Assembly: GCA_963700395.1 (NCBI GenBank)
Contig: CAVOXI010000008.1
Location: 1-64,000, forward strand
Length of the DNA stretch: 64,000 nt
Origin: Prado023 sp963700395
GTDB taxonomy: Bacteria; Actinomycetota; Actinomycetes; S36-B12; CAIYMF01
Direction: 5' to 3'
The stretch's first letter is position 1, and every line of letters starts with the position of its first letter. This document shows positions 1 through 10,463 of this stretch, in pieces. Under the pieces are notes generated by a model. It worked only from the letters and a program-made list of their open reading frames with translations. It made no database searches and was not told the origin of the DNA. The position numbers were made by a program, and so were the translations under genes.

Positions 1-411
1 GTCGGACCCGCAGTGCGGCTCGGACATCGAGAACGCCCCGCGCACCTCGCCGGTGGCCATCCGCGGCAGGTACTTGGCCTTCTGCTCGTCGGTGCCGTGC
101 TGCATGATCATGTACGCCACGATGAAGTGGGTGTTCACGACGCCGCTGACGCTCATCCAGCCGCGCGCGATCTCCTCGACGCACAGGGCGTAGGTCAGCA
201 TCGACTCCCCGAGACCGCCGTACTCCTCGGGGATCATCAGGCCGAAGATCCCCATCTCCTTCATGCCCTCGACGATCGCGGTCGGGTACTCGTCGGCGTG
301 CTCGAGGTCCTGGGCGACCGGGATGATCTCGTTGTCCACGAACTCCCTGACCGCGGCGAGGATCTCCTCCTGCACCTCGGTCAGTCCCTCAGTCTGCGCC
401 AGGCGTGGCAT
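1..411 (-). CDS. Acyl-CoA dehydrogenase, N-terminal part (runs off left edge)
   Basis: This is the start of an FAD-dependent acyl-CoA dehydrogenase, which oxidises an acyl-CoA to the 2-enoyl-CoA and passes electrons to ETF. Only the first 137 residues are present. They cover the helical N-terminal domain, with the motif IPEEYGGLG near residue 60, and reach the flavin/substrate loop FSMSEPHCGSD. The ATG at 411 is chosen because GAGGAGG lies just upstream of it. A 12-bp palindrome at 440-451 sits in its leader. The sequence looks to me most like the actinobacterial acyl-CoA dehydrogenases found with ethylmalonyl-CoA pathway genes (methylsuccinyl-CoA dehydrogenase). That would fit the divergent CoA-ester lyases at 1655-3591, but the catalytic Glu is outside the window and the substrate is an inference. 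Confidence 0.9.
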   Translation of the reverse strand, partial: MPRLAQTEGLTEVQEEILAAVREFVDNEIIPVAQDLEHADEYPTAIVEGMKEMGIFGLMIPEEYGGLGESMLTYALCVEEIARGWMSVSGVVNTHFIVAYMIMQHGTDEQKAKYLPRMATGEVRGAFSMSEPHCGSD

Positions 412-439
412 GGTTCCTCCTCGATCGACGGGTGCTTGT

Positions 440-451
440 TACTGGCCAGTA
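440..451. promoter_or_regulatory. 12-bp perfect palindrome upstream of the acyl-CoA dehydrogenase
   Basis: TACTGGCCAGTA is a perfect dyad about 30 bp upstream of the acyl-CoA dehydrogenase ATG and about 120 bp upstream of the divergent CDF gene. Its size, symmetry and place suit a TetR-family operator, a common form of control for acyl-CoA metabolism. On the minus strand GATACT overlaps its edge and could be part of a -10 element. The regulator is not in the window. Confidence 0.35.
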
Positions 452-568
452 TCCCCCGCGCCGTCGACGCTCCGCACGCCGGGGCTCGACCCCCGGGGGG
501 CATGCCGCCGGGACGCCCGGATCGCGCCCGATGGGTCCACCACGCCGCGTCGCGGCACTGGTGACAGG

Positions 569-1519
569 ATGATCGTCGTGCATGACGGTCAGGAGGATCT
601 CTCCCGGTTCGCGTGGCTGTCGATCGCCACGGGGATCGTGGTCTTCGCGCTCAAGCTCCTCGCCTACTTCCTGACCGGCTCGATCGGCCTGCTCTCCGAT
701 GCGATGGAGTCCACGGTCAACATCGTTGCGGCCGTCGTCGCGCTCGTGGCCCTGAAGGCGGCGTCGAAGCCCGGCAACACGCGCCACCACTTCGGCCTGA
801 GCAAGGCCGAGTACTTCTCGGCGCTGTTCGAGGGCCTGATGATCCTGATCGCAGCGGGCCTGATCATGTTCACGGCGATCCCGCGACTGCTCGACCCCCA
901 GCCGCTCGAGGACCTGGGGATCGGCCTGACCATCTCGGCGCTCGCCTCGGCGCTGAACTTCGCGGTCGCCACGATCCTCATGCGGGCGGGGCTGAAGCAC
1001 CGCTCGATCGTGCTCCAGGCGGACTCCAAGCACCTGATGACCGACGTGTGGACCTCCGGCGGTGTCATCGTCGCGGTGCTGCTCGTGGGCTGGACGGGGT
1101 GGCTGCGGCTGGACCCCCTGATCGCCATGGCGGTCGCCCTGAACATCGTGTTCGCCGGGCTGAAGCTCATCGGCAGCTCGGCGATGGGCCTGCTCGACGC
1201 CTCGCTGCCCGCGGACGAGAACGCCCTGGTCGTCGAGGTGCTGCAGCGCCATCAGACCGAGACCGTGCGCTTCCACGCGCTGCAGACCCGGGAGTCCGGG
1301 CGCCAGCGCTTCGTCTCGATGCACGTGCTCGTGCCCGGGGCGTGGTCGGTGCAGCAGGGGCACGACCTCCTCGAGACCGTCGAGGAGGAGATCCGCCACG
1401 TGCTTCCCGACACCGTGATCAGCACCCACCTCGAGCCCATCGAGGACCCCCGGGCCTGGGACGACCAGCCCTCCGGTGGCGTGGCGATGCCCGACGAGGA
1501 GCTCTGGAGCGACTCCTGA
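569..1519 (+). CDS. Cation diffusion facilitator family transporter
   Basis: This is a membrane antiporter of the CDF family, expected to export a divalent metal (Zn, Fe, Mn or similar) in exchange for protons. The protein has 316 residues, with hydrophobic segments from about 14 to 215 followed by a soluble C-terminal metal-sensing domain. TM5 keeps the canonical HxxxD site (H155, D159). The TM2 site, DxxxD in FieF, reads E47-xxx-N51 in SDAMESTVN, so half of the usual transport site is altered and metal choice is uncertain. The family signature near HHFGLSKAEYFSALFEG (residues 73-89) is clear. ATG 569 is chosen because the protein then begins just before TM1. The ribosome binding site is weak; no other good start was seen. 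Confidence 0.88.
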   Translation: MIVVHDGQEDLSRFAWLSIATGIVVFALKLLAYFLTGSIGLLSDAMESTVNIVAAVVALVALKAASKPGNTRHHFGLSKAEYFSALFEGLMILIAAGLIMFTAIPRLLDPQPLEDLGIGLTISALASALNFAVATILMRAGLKHRSIVLQADSKHLMTDVWTSGGVIVAVLLVGWTGWLRLDPLIAMAVALNIVFAGLKLIGSSAMGLLDASLPADENALVVEVLQRHQTETVRFHALQTRESGRQRFVSMHVLVPGAWSVQQGHDLLETVEEEIRHVLPDTVISTHLEPIEDPRAWDDQPSGGVAMPDEELWSDS

Positions 1520-1533
1520 GGGTCGGCGGAGGA

Positions 1534-1622
1534 GGCGTCCGCCCCACCCGCGGACGGCGCCGGGGCGTCCGCGCCACCCCGGAACGGTCGGCGCCGGGCG
1601 CGTCCGCGCCACCCCGGAAACG
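1534..1622. repeat. Three imperfect GC-rich direct repeats
   Basis: The gap between the CDF gene and the lyase operon holds three imperfect copies of GGCGTCCGCSCCACCCCGGAA, starting near 1534, 1564 and 1598, each followed by a short variable segment. Copies two and three agree almost exactly; copy one is more divergent. The GCGTCCGC and GCGGACGC parts can also pair. The repeats lie just upstream of the lyase ATG at 1655, so they could belong to its leader or promoter. No function is shown. Confidence 0.5.
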
Positions 1623-1654
1623 GCGTGGGATCGGCACTTGCTACCGTGCCGAGT

Positions 1655-2728
1655 ATGCCCACAACCAAGAGCCCCAGGGACTTCTTCCGCCCGCTGGCCG
1701 TCGGCGCCCCCACGCCGCTGACCGAGATCCCCGCGCGCCCCTCGCGCGCGATCCACTTCTTCGACCCGAGCAACGAGAAGATGGCCGCCAAGGTGCCCGC
1801 GATGGTGGGCACGGTCGACGTCCTGCTGGGCAACCTGGAGGACGCGGTCAAGGCCGACAAGAAGGTCGACGCCCGCGAGGGCCTGGTGCGCATCGCCGAG
1901 GAGACCGACTTCGGACCGACGCAGCTGTGGACGCGGATCAACTCCCTGGACAGCCCGTGGGTGCTCGACGACCTGACCAGGCTGGTCCCCGCGATCGGGC
2001 ACAAGCTCGACGTGATCATGGTGCCGAAGGTGCAGGGCGCCGAGGACATCCACTACGTCGACCGGCTGCTCGCCCAGCTCGAGGCCAAGGCGGGGCTGAC
2101 CCGCCCGATCCTGATCCACGCGATCCTCGAGACGGCGCGCGGCGTGGCCAGCGTCGAGGAGATCTGCGGGGCGTCGCCGCGCATGCAGGGCCTCTCGCTG
2201 GGCCCGGCCGACCTGGCCGCGGACCGGCGGATGAAGACCACGCGCGTGGGCGGCGGACACCCCGGCTACCTCGTGCGTGCCGATGCCGTCGACGGCGACA
2301 TCGAGGGCCCGCGCACGATCTTCCAGCAGGACCTGTGGCACTACACGATCGCCCGCATGGTCGACGCCTGCGCCGCGTACGGGATCTACCCGTACTACGG
2401 CCCGTTCGGCGACATCACCGACGTCGTCGCCTGCGAGGACCAGTTCCGCAACGCGTTCCTGCTCGGCTGCGTCGGCACGTGGACGCTGCACCCGAAGCAG
2501 ATCGCGATCGCCAACCGGGTGTTCGCGCCCAGCGTGGCCGACATCAAGCACGCCCGCCGGGTCGTCGAGGCGATGGGCGACGGCACGGGCGCCGTGATGC
2601 TCGACGGCAAGATGGAGGACGACGCCTCGCTCAAGCAGTGCCTGGTGATGGTCAAGCTCGCCGAGCAGCTCGCGGAGATCGATCCCGAGCTGCGCGCCGC
2701 CTACGACGCGATCGAGGTGTCGGCATGA
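1655..2728 (+). CDS. HpcH/HpaI-CitE family CoA-ester lyase (malyl-CoA lyase type)
   Basis: This is a TIM-barrel lyase of the CitE/malyl-CoA lyase family, 357 residues long. Members split or form beta-hydroxyacyl-CoA esters such as malyl-CoA (to acetyl-CoA and glyoxylate) or beta-methylmalyl-CoA. Family features are the start AIHFFDPSNEKMA, the acidic metal site around LLGNLEDAV, the catalytic patch SLGPADLAADRRMK, and the terminal GTWTLHPKQIAIANRVF that closes over CoA. It is longer than its neighbour and carries the extra internal segment usual in L-malyl-CoA lyases. ATG 1655 is preferred over an upstream GTG because homology starts shortly after it. Its stop overlaps the next ATG, so the two are translationally coupled. 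Glyoxylate or ethylmalonyl-CoA pathway membership is an inference. Confidence 0.85.
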   Translation: MPTTKSPRDFFRPLAVGAPTPLTEIPARPSRAIHFFDPSNEKMAAKVPAMVGTVDVLLGNLEDAVKADKKVDAREGLVRIAEETDFGPTQLWTRINSLDSPWVLDDLTRLVPAIGHKLDVIMVPKVQGAEDIHYVDRLLAQLEAKAGLTRPILIHAILETARGVASVEEICGASPRMQGLSLGPADLAADRRMKTTRVGGGHPGYLVRADAVDGDIEGPRTIFQQDLWHYTIARMVDACAAYGIYPYYGPFGDITDVVACEDQFRNAFLLGCVGTWTLHPKQIAIANRVFAPSVADIKHARRVVEAMGDGTGAVMLDGKMEDDASLKQCLVMVKLAEQLAEIDPELRAAYDAIEVSA

Positions 2729-3591
2729 GCACGTTCCGGCCGCGCCGCTCGGTCCTCTACATGCCCTCGTCCAACGAGCGGGCGCTCGAGAAGGCCAAGA
2801 CGATCCCCTGCGACGGGCTGATCCTCGACCTCGAGGACGCCGTCGCCCCCGACGCCAAGCCCGCCGCCCGGGACGCCGCGTGCGCCGCTGTGCAGTCCGG
2901 TGAGTACGGCCGCCGCGAGCTGACCATCCGGATCAACGGCGCCGACACGGAATGGCACGAGGCCGACATGGCGGCCGCGTGCGCCGCCGGGCCGGACGCG
3001 ATCGTCGTGCCGAAGGTGGACTCCGCCGACGCGGTCCGCGCACTGGTGGCTGCGATGGAGAAGCACGGCGCGCCCGAGCGCACGACCCTGTGGGCGATGG
3101 TCGAGACGCCGGTCGCGATGCTCGACGCACGGGCGATCGCCGCGGCCTCCGACCGGCTGTCCGTGCTGGTCATGGGCACCAACGACCTGGCCAAGGAGCT
3201 GTACGCCGAGCACGTCCCCGGGCGCCAGCCGCTGCTGACCGGCCTCGGCCTCGCGCTGCTCGCCGCGCGCGCCACCGGCAAGGTCATCATCGACGGCGTG
3301 TACAACGACGTGAAGAACGCCGAGGGGTTCGCCGCCGAGTGCGCCCAGGGCCGCGAGATGGGCTTCGACGGCAAGACGCTGATCCACCCCGGCCAGGTCG
3401 AGCCCGCCAACGAGGCGTTCGCGCCCTCGGCGAAGGCCGTCGAGGACGCGCGCGGGATCCTCGCCGCGTGGGAGGCCGGGCGCGGCTCCGGCGTCGTCAC
3501 CTACAACGGCCGGATGATCGAGAACCTCCACGTCGCCTCCGCCGAGCGCACACTGTCGATCCACGACGCGATCGCCGCCCTGGGCGCCTGA
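2725..3591 (+). CDS. Second CitE-like CoA-ester lyase or malyl-CoA thioesterase
   Basis: This is a 288-residue CitE/HpcH-family protein that starts inside the stop codon of the preceding lyase (ATGA). It begins RRSVLYMPSSNERALEKA and has the metal-site segment LILDLEDAV, the active-site segment VETPVAMLDARAI and the CoA-closing GKTLIHPGQVEPANEAF. Its size matches the short CitE-like group, in which (3S)-malyl-CoA thioesterase (Mcl2) is a characterised member that works with malyl-CoA lyase in the ethylmalonyl-CoA pathway. Citrate lyase beta subunit proper is less likely because no alpha or gamma subunit genes are present. The family is certain; the exact reaction is not. Confidence 0.82.
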   Translation: MSTFRPRRSVLYMPSSNERALEKAKTIPCDGLILDLEDAVAPDAKPAARDAACAAVQSGEYGRRELTIRINGADTEWHEADMAAACAAGPDAIVVPKVDSADAVRALVAAMEKHGAPERTTLWAMVETPVAMLDARAIAAASDRLSVLVMGTNDLAKELYAEHVPGRQPLLTGLGLALLAARATGKVIIDGVYNDVKNAEGFAAECAQGREMGFDGKTLIHPGQVEPANEAFAPSAKAVEDARGILAAWEAGRGSGVVTYNGRMIENLHVASAERTLSIHDAIAALGA

Positions 3592-3595
3592 CCCC

Positions 3596-3636
3596 CGCAC
3601 CCGCACCCGCACCGCACCGCACCGCACCGCACCGCG
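3596..3636. repeat. CACCG/CACCCG microsatellite
   Basis: Directly after the lyase stop codon come two CACCCG units and five CACCG units, followed by about 140 bp of degenerate C/G-rich sequence with repeats of GGAACCGCG and CACCG out to about 3720. The tract separates the lyase operon from the convergent DMT transporter. No promoter or hairpin stands out. Confidence 0.7.
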
Positions 3637-3812
3637 CCACGGAACCGCGTCGCACCGCGCACACCGGAACCGCGCCCCGCCGCACACGCTCCACCGCGCC
3701 GCGCTCCACCGAACCGCGCCCACGGCGCGCTCCCTCCTCGAGCGTTCAGACCCTCCCGGGTGGGCCGGAGGTGAACCGTGGCGGAGGGTGCGCGACCGGG
3801 GTGCGGCGCCTG

Positions 3813-4676
3813 TCACGCCGGTGGGGTCTCGCTCGGGGGGTCGGTGGCGCGGGTGGTCGTGCTGATCACCAGGGCGATCCCGGCGAACATCAGCACCACG
3901 GCCGGGATGATCGCCGGCGGGGGGACCTGGCCCAGCCACGCCGCGGCGATCGCGGTCGACCCGGGCATCTCGAGGAGGATCGCCAGGGAGACGATGGTCG
4001 CCGACGTCGTGGCCAGGACCCGGTTCACCACCGAGTGCCCGAGCAGCTGCGCGCCGAGGGTGACGGCGAGGATCAGCACCCAGTCGCGCAGCGAGAACCC
4101 GACGAGCGGGACACCACCGAGCAGCACGAGCAGCAACAGTCCAATGGCCGCCACCGCGTAGCAGATCATCGTGTACGTCGGGTTGGACGTCGTCGCCCGC
4201 ACCTTCTCCCCCACCGTGACATAGAGCGCCGCCAGCACGGCGCCGGCCAGGGCCAGCGCGTCACCGAACAGCGCGCGCGGCGTCAGCGCGAAGTCGACGC
4301 CCGTGAGCACCAGCGCCCCGAGCAGGGCCAGCGCGATGCCGATCCACGCGATCCGGGTGATCGCCACGCCGCGCCGGTGCGCGATGAGCGCCGCCCACAC
4401 CGGCTGCGTGGCCACCAGGGCGGTCGAGGACGCCACCGTCGTGAACCGCAGGCTGGGCACCCACGTGGCGAAGTGCGCCCCGAGCAGCACGCCGGACAGC
4501 GCCATCAGCCGCCACTGGGCCCCGGTCAGCGCACGCACCTCGGCGGCGTGCCGGAACGCCACCCACACCGAGGTGATCCCCGAGCCCAGCGCCGTGCGCC
4601 AGAACGCGATCGCCAGCGCCGGCGCCGTGCACGCGGCGATGAGCGGACCGGAGGTCGAGATCGCCAGCACCGCCAC
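3813..4676 (-). CDS. DMT-superfamily (EamA) transporter
   Basis: This is an integral membrane exporter of the drug/metabolite transporter superfamily with two EamA repeats. The 287 residues hold about ten hydrophobic segments; the repeat signatures are around AIAFWRTALG (residues 23-32) and in the LEMPGSTAIAAAWLGQVPP region near 235-253, typical of the EamA C-terminal half. The substrate is unknown; relatives export amino acids or metabolites. The start is uncertain. GTG 4676 falls inside what should be TM1, and the open frame continues upstream to a stop at 4734-4736 without an ATG or GTG, so a CTG start or a lost base upstream is possible. It is transcribed towards the lyase operon and diverges from the DUF559 gene. 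Confidence 0.85.
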   Translation of the reverse strand: MAVLAISTSGPLIAACTAPALAIAFWRTALGSGITSVWVAFRHAAEVRALTGAQWRLMALSGVLLGAHFATWVPSLRFTTVASSTALVATQPVWAALIAHRRGVAITRIAWIGIALALLGALVLTGVDFALTPRALFGDALALAGAVLAALYVTVGEKVRATTSNPTYTMICYAVAAIGLLLLVLLGGVPLVGFSLRDWVLILAVTLGAQLLGHSVVNRVLATTSATIVSLAILLEMPGSTAIAAAWLGQVPPPAIIPAVVLMFAGIALVISTTTRATDPPSETPPA

Positions 4677-4763
4677 CGCCAGCAGCGCGATGTCCGTGCC
4701 CGGAGGCCGGGACAGGGTCGCCGGGGCAGCTGCTCACACGCGCGACAGTAGGGCATCCGCAAT

Positions 4764-4810
4764 CGGTGTGAACGAGAACGACCATCCGATGGTCGATTCC
4801 GTTCACACCG
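4764..4810. repeat. Left copy of flanking palindrome (47 bp)
   Basis: An imperfect palindrome has perfect 10-bp outer arms (CGGTGTGAAC at 4764-4773, GTTCACACCG at 4801-4810) and an inner 7-bp dyad CGACCAT-ccg-ATGGTCG. A 40-bp core at 4768-4807 matches 35 of 40 positions at 5784-5823, on the other side of the DUF559 gene. It lies between the divergent DMT and DUF559 genes. Confidence 0.85.
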
Positions 4811-4872
4811 ATCAGCGGCGGCCCTGTGGACGATCGCTTGGCGTCAGTTGCGGGATCGCCGATGCTCTGGGC

Positions 4873-5787
4873 GTGGGGCCCAACCTGACGCCGGAGTCAC
4901 GCCGGCTGCTGATCCAGCAGCGCTCAGTGATCGCTTCGTGGCAGGCCGTGTCGGTGGGCCTGACGTTGCGACAGCTGCGCTGGGCATGCCGGACCGGGTG
5001 GCAGCCGGTGACGGCCCACACGTTCCTCGCCGCAGATGGCGATATCAGCGAGGCGCAGATGCGCGTCGCCGGAGTCCTCGAGGCTGGGCCCGATGCCGCC
5101 CTCGCGGGGTGCAGCGCCCTCATCGAGGCGGGGTGGACCGGCGACTCGAACGGGTACGTCGACGTCGTCGTCGCCCGGGGCCACCGATCGCGCCGCATTC
5201 CGACGCCCCTGTGGCTCCGGGTGCACACCACCGTCGATGTGCCACGACGGCGGGGTGCACCGTCCAGGACGACGGCTGCGAGAGCCGCGGTGGACGCTGG
5301 GTCGTGGGCGCGAAGTGCCCGGGAGCGGCTCTTCATCCTCGCCAGCACGGCGCAGCAACGTCTGGCAACGGTGGAGCAGATGCGCCGCGAGCTGGAGTCG
5401 CGGCCCAACCTCGCCTGGGCAGCCCAGATGCGCCACACCCTCGACGAGGTGGCTTCGGGGGCGACCAGCACCCACGAGGCGGACTTCCGCCGCGAGTGCC
5501 GCCGGCGGGGACTGCCCGTACCCCGGATGCAGGTGCGCAGGCGTGCCGGAGGTCGGGGGCGGCGCACCGACGCGGAGTTCACCACGCCGAGCGGTCGTCT
5601 GGTCATCGTGGAGATCGACGGAGTCGCCCACATGGACGTGGCCCAGTGGCAGGCTGACCTCACCCGGCAGAACGACCTGAGCGCGGAGACCGGCGCCCTG
5701 ATCCTGCACGTCACGGGGTGGGAGCTGCGCCACGACCCTGATCCGTTCTTCTCCCTTCTCGGGCGGGTGCTCGCCGGATCCGTGTGA
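4873..5787 (+). CDS. DUF559 / Vsr-like endonuclease-domain protein
   Basis: This 304-residue protein has a C-terminal DUF559 domain, which shares the Vsr-like PD-(D/E)XK nuclease fold. The candidate active-site residues are visible in order: RTDAEF, then VEIDG, H six residues on, and D and R in the following helix. The N-terminal 150 residues resemble the AbiEi-like winged-helix region common in actinobacterial DUF559 proteins (GLTLRQLRWACRTGWQPV). Such genes often occur in several copies per actinobacterial genome; function is unknown and nuclease activity is inferred from the fold. GTG 4873 is chosen because the conserved region starts there, although in-frame ATG 4789 lies inside the left palindrome. 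The stop codon lies inside the right palindrome, so the gene looks like a cassette framed by repeats. Confidence 0.75.
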   Translation: MGPNLTPESRRLLIQQRSVIASWQAVSVGLTLRQLRWACRTGWQPVTAHTFLAADGDISEAQMRVAGVLEAGPDAALAGCSALIEAGWTGDSNGYVDVVVARGHRSRRIPTPLWLRVHTTVDVPRRRGAPSRTTAARAAVDAGSWARSARERLFILASTAQQRLATVEQMRRELESRPNLAWAAQMRHTLDEVASGATSTHEADFRRECRRRGLPVPRMQVRRRAGGRGRRTDAEFTTPSGRLVIVEIDGVAHMDVAQWQADLTRQNDLSAETGALILHVTGWELRHDPDPFFSLLGRVLAGSV

Positions 5788-5823
5788 ACGGAGCCGACCA
5801 TCCGATCGTCGATTCCGTTCACA
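5783..5823. repeat. Right copy of flanking palindrome
   Basis: This is the second copy of the element at 4764-4810. Arms TGTGAACGGA (5783-5792) and TCCGTTCACA (5814-5823) are perfectly complementary. The centre differs from the left copy at five positions, including a change that weakens the inner dyad. It contains the DUF559 stop codon (5785-5787) and lies 75 bp before the GTG of the CBS protein gene. Confidence 0.85.
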
Positions 5824-5897
5824 GCGTTCTGGGCCCGGCGTCGCGCGACGTGCGTCGCTGCCCGCCGCGGCCCGCCGCCGGCAGTAGCCTCAGCGCT

Positions 5898-7169
5898 GTG
5901 ACGGCTGGCAGCAGCGCGCGCGTCTACGTGTCGCACCTGTCCGGGATCGGCGTGTTCGACCCGGCCGGTGACACGCTGGGCAAGGTGCGCGACCTCGTGG
6001 TGGTGCTGCGCCATGACCGGGAGCCGCCGCGCGTCCTCGGCCTGGTCATGGAGGTGCAGCGCCGGCTGATCTTCCTGCCGATGACGCGGGTCACGAGCAT
6101 CGACGCAGGGCAGGTCGTGGTCAACGCCCGCCTCGACCTGCGCCGCTTCCAGCAGCGTCCCGGTGAGACCCTCGTGATCGGCGAGCTGCTCGACCGGCGG
6201 GTCACGATCGGCGCGGACGACCAGCCCGCGACCATCGTCGACGCCGCGATCGAGCAGGACCGCAACCGCGACTGGCGGATCACGCGGCTGCACGTCGCGC
6301 GGGTGCTGCGCGGCTTCCGGCGCCGGGGCGAGGCCACGACGCTGGTCTGGTCCGAGGTGCACGGGCTGTCGGTCGAGGGACCGCCCGAGGAGCAGGGCGT
6401 CGACAGCCTCCTGGCGATGATGGACACCCTGCGCGCCGCCGACCTCGCCAACGTCCTGCAGGACCTGCCCAACAAGCGCCGCCTGGAGGTGGCGCGCAAC
6501 CTCGAGGACGAGCGCCTCGCCGACGTCCTCGAGGAGCTGCCCGAGCACGACCGCGTCCAGATCCTCACCGACCTGGGCATCGAGCGCGCCGCGGACGTCC
6601 TGGAGGTCATGGAGCCCGACGACGCCGCTGACCTGCTCAGCGAGCTCACGCCCGAGCAGGCGGCGCGGTTCCTGCAGGAGATGGAGCCCGACGAGGCCGA
6701 GGACCTGCGGCGGCTGCTCTCCTACGGCGAGCTCACCGCCGGCGGGATGATGAACCCCGAGCCGATCATGCTGCTCCCCGACGCGACGGTCGCCGAGGCC
6801 CTGGCCCGCGTCCGCAGCCCCGAGGTGTCGCCCTCGCTGGCCGCCCAGGTGTACGTGGTGCGCGCACCGCTGGACACACCCTCGGGGAAGTTCCTCGGCG
6901 TCGCGCACTTCCAGCGGCTGCTGCGCGAACCACCGTCGAAGCTGGTCTCCGCGGTCATCGACAACTCCCTGGAGCCGGTCGGACCGCAGGCACCTCTGTC
7001 GACGGTGACCCGGTACTTCGCGACCTACAACCTCGTCGCGCTGCCCGTGGTCGACGAGCTCGACCGCCTGCTCGGCGCGGTGACCGTCGACGACGTCATC
7101 GACCACATGCTCCCCGAGGACTGGCGCGACCTGGACTCCGAGCCCGACGACGCGGACGAGGAGGACTAG
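5898..7169 (+). CDS. MgtE-N and CBS-domain protein with PRC-barrel-like start, no membrane part
   Basis: This 423-residue cytoplasmic protein has the sensor half of a magnesium channel without the channel. An N-terminal PRC-barrel-like region (about 1-150) is followed by an MgtE-N superhelix at about 170-280, with repeats such as LADVLEELPEHD and MEPDDAADLL. Two CBS domains (about 285-405) follow, with GGMMNPEPIMLLPDATVAEA and VSAVIDNSLEPVGPQAPLS. It ends in an acidic tail. There are no transmembrane segments. The same protein sits beside DUF1003 and mrp in many actinobacteria (Rv1232c region in M. tuberculosis, from memory). A nucleotide- or Mg-sensing role is plausible but unproven. GTG 5898 gives the conserved start SARVYVSHLSGIGVFD. 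Confidence 0.85.
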   Translation: MTAGSSARVYVSHLSGIGVFDPAGDTLGKVRDLVVVLRHDREPPRVLGLVMEVQRRLIFLPMTRVTSIDAGQVVVNARLDLRRFQQRPGETLVIGELLDRRVTIGADDQPATIVDAAIEQDRNRDWRITRLHVARVLRGFRRRGEATTLVWSEVHGLSVEGPPEEQGVDSLLAMMDTLRAADLANVLQDLPNKRRLEVARNLEDERLADVLEELPEHDRVQILTDLGIERAADVLEVMEPDDAADLLSELTPEQAARFLQEMEPDEAEDLRRLLSYGELTAGGMMNPEPIMLLPDATVAEALARVRSPEVSPSLAAQVYVVRAPLDTPSGKFLGVAHFQRLLREPPSKLVSAVIDNSLEPVGPQAPLSTVTRYFATYNLVALPVVDELDRLLGAVTVDDVIDHMLPEDWRDLDSEPDDADEED

Positions 7170-7172
7170 GCG

Positions 7173-7769
7173 ATGGCACGCGCCTCCTCCCGGTCCGCCC
7201 GCATGGACCAGCCACGCGACCGCTCGCGCACGATCAAGCCGCAGTACGACCCGGAGATGTTCGGCCGCTGGAGCGAGAAGGTGGCCCGCTTCATCGGGTC
7301 GGCGCGGTTCATCGGCTGGATGACCGTCTTCGTCGCGGTCTGGTTCCTGTGGAACGTCCTGGCCCCGGTCGACCTGCGCTTCGACCCGTTCCCGTTCATC
7401 TTCCTGACCCTGATCCTCTCGCTGCAGGCGTCCTACGCAGCGCCCCTGATCCTGCTCGCCCAGAACCGCCAGGCCGACCGCGACCGCGTGCAGTACCAGG
7501 AGGACCGCAACCTCACCGAACGGCTCGTGGCCGACACCGAGTACCTGACCCGCGAGATCGCCACCATCCGGATCGCCACCGGCGACCTCGCGACCCGCGA
7601 CTTCCTGCGCGGCGAGGTCCGCGACCTGGCCAACGAGCTGACCGAGCTGCTCGCCGGCGAGTCGGAGACGGTCGCCGGGCAGCCGGTGGGCCAGGGCCCC
7701 GGCCCCGTCGCGGGTCCGGCCGGGCACAGGCCGGCTCCCGCAGACCCTCGCGAGGGCGACGGGGCCTGA
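7173..7769 (+). CDS. DUF1003 family membrane protein
   Basis: This 198-residue DUF1003 protein has two membrane segments (about 46-64 and 72-98) after the signature FGRWSEKVARFIGSARFI. The conserved SYAAPLILLAQNRQADRDR leads into a cytoplasmic helix rich in charged residues, and the last 35 residues are Pro/Gly/Ala-rich. Function is unknown. It starts 3 bp after the stop of the CBS/MgtE-N gene, so the two form an operon; this pairing is conserved in actinobacteria and suggests a joint role in ion or stress physiology. Confidence 0.88.
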   Translation: MARASSRSARMDQPRDRSRTIKPQYDPEMFGRWSEKVARFIGSARFIGWMTVFVAVWFLWNVLAPVDLRFDPFPFIFLTLILSLQASYAAPLILLAQNRQADRDRVQYQEDRNLTERLVADTEYLTREIATIRIATGDLATRDFLRGEVRDLANELTELLAGESETVAGQPVGQGPGPVAGPAGHRPAPADPREGDGA

Positions 7770-7903
7770 GAACGCTCTCCCCACACGGGCGGGGCGGGAA
7801 CCGGCGTGGGGCAGACCGGCGGTACAGCCCTGTCGTGGGGGTGCCGGACCACGAGCCAGGCACTACCCTGAACCCCGTTCGGCCCCCCGACCCTGGAGCG
7901 ACG

Positions 7904-10333
<2,430 letters not shown>

Positions 10334-10463
10334 CCGACGGGTCCAGTCTGGTAACGGCAGGCAAAGGACGGGTGAAGGCTGACACCTCCTCGTTGCGCCA
10401 AGCGGTGAGATCCCCGATCATGCCGCCGGCGACGAGCTAATGTGCCGCACCGTGAAGGGGATC

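Noticed and set aside
389..2551. A 720-codon minus-strand frame across the CDF and first lyase genes
   Set aside because: It is antisense to clear homologues and has no recognisable domain; a codon-bias shadow.
2725..3591. Citrate lyase beta subunit (CitE proper)
   Set aside because: No citrate lyase alpha, gamma or CitC/CitG genes are nearby and the partner gene is another CitE-like lyase.
3592..3812. Coding continuation in the CACCG-rich tract
   Set aside because: All frames give simple His/Arg/Pro repeats with no start or ribosome site.
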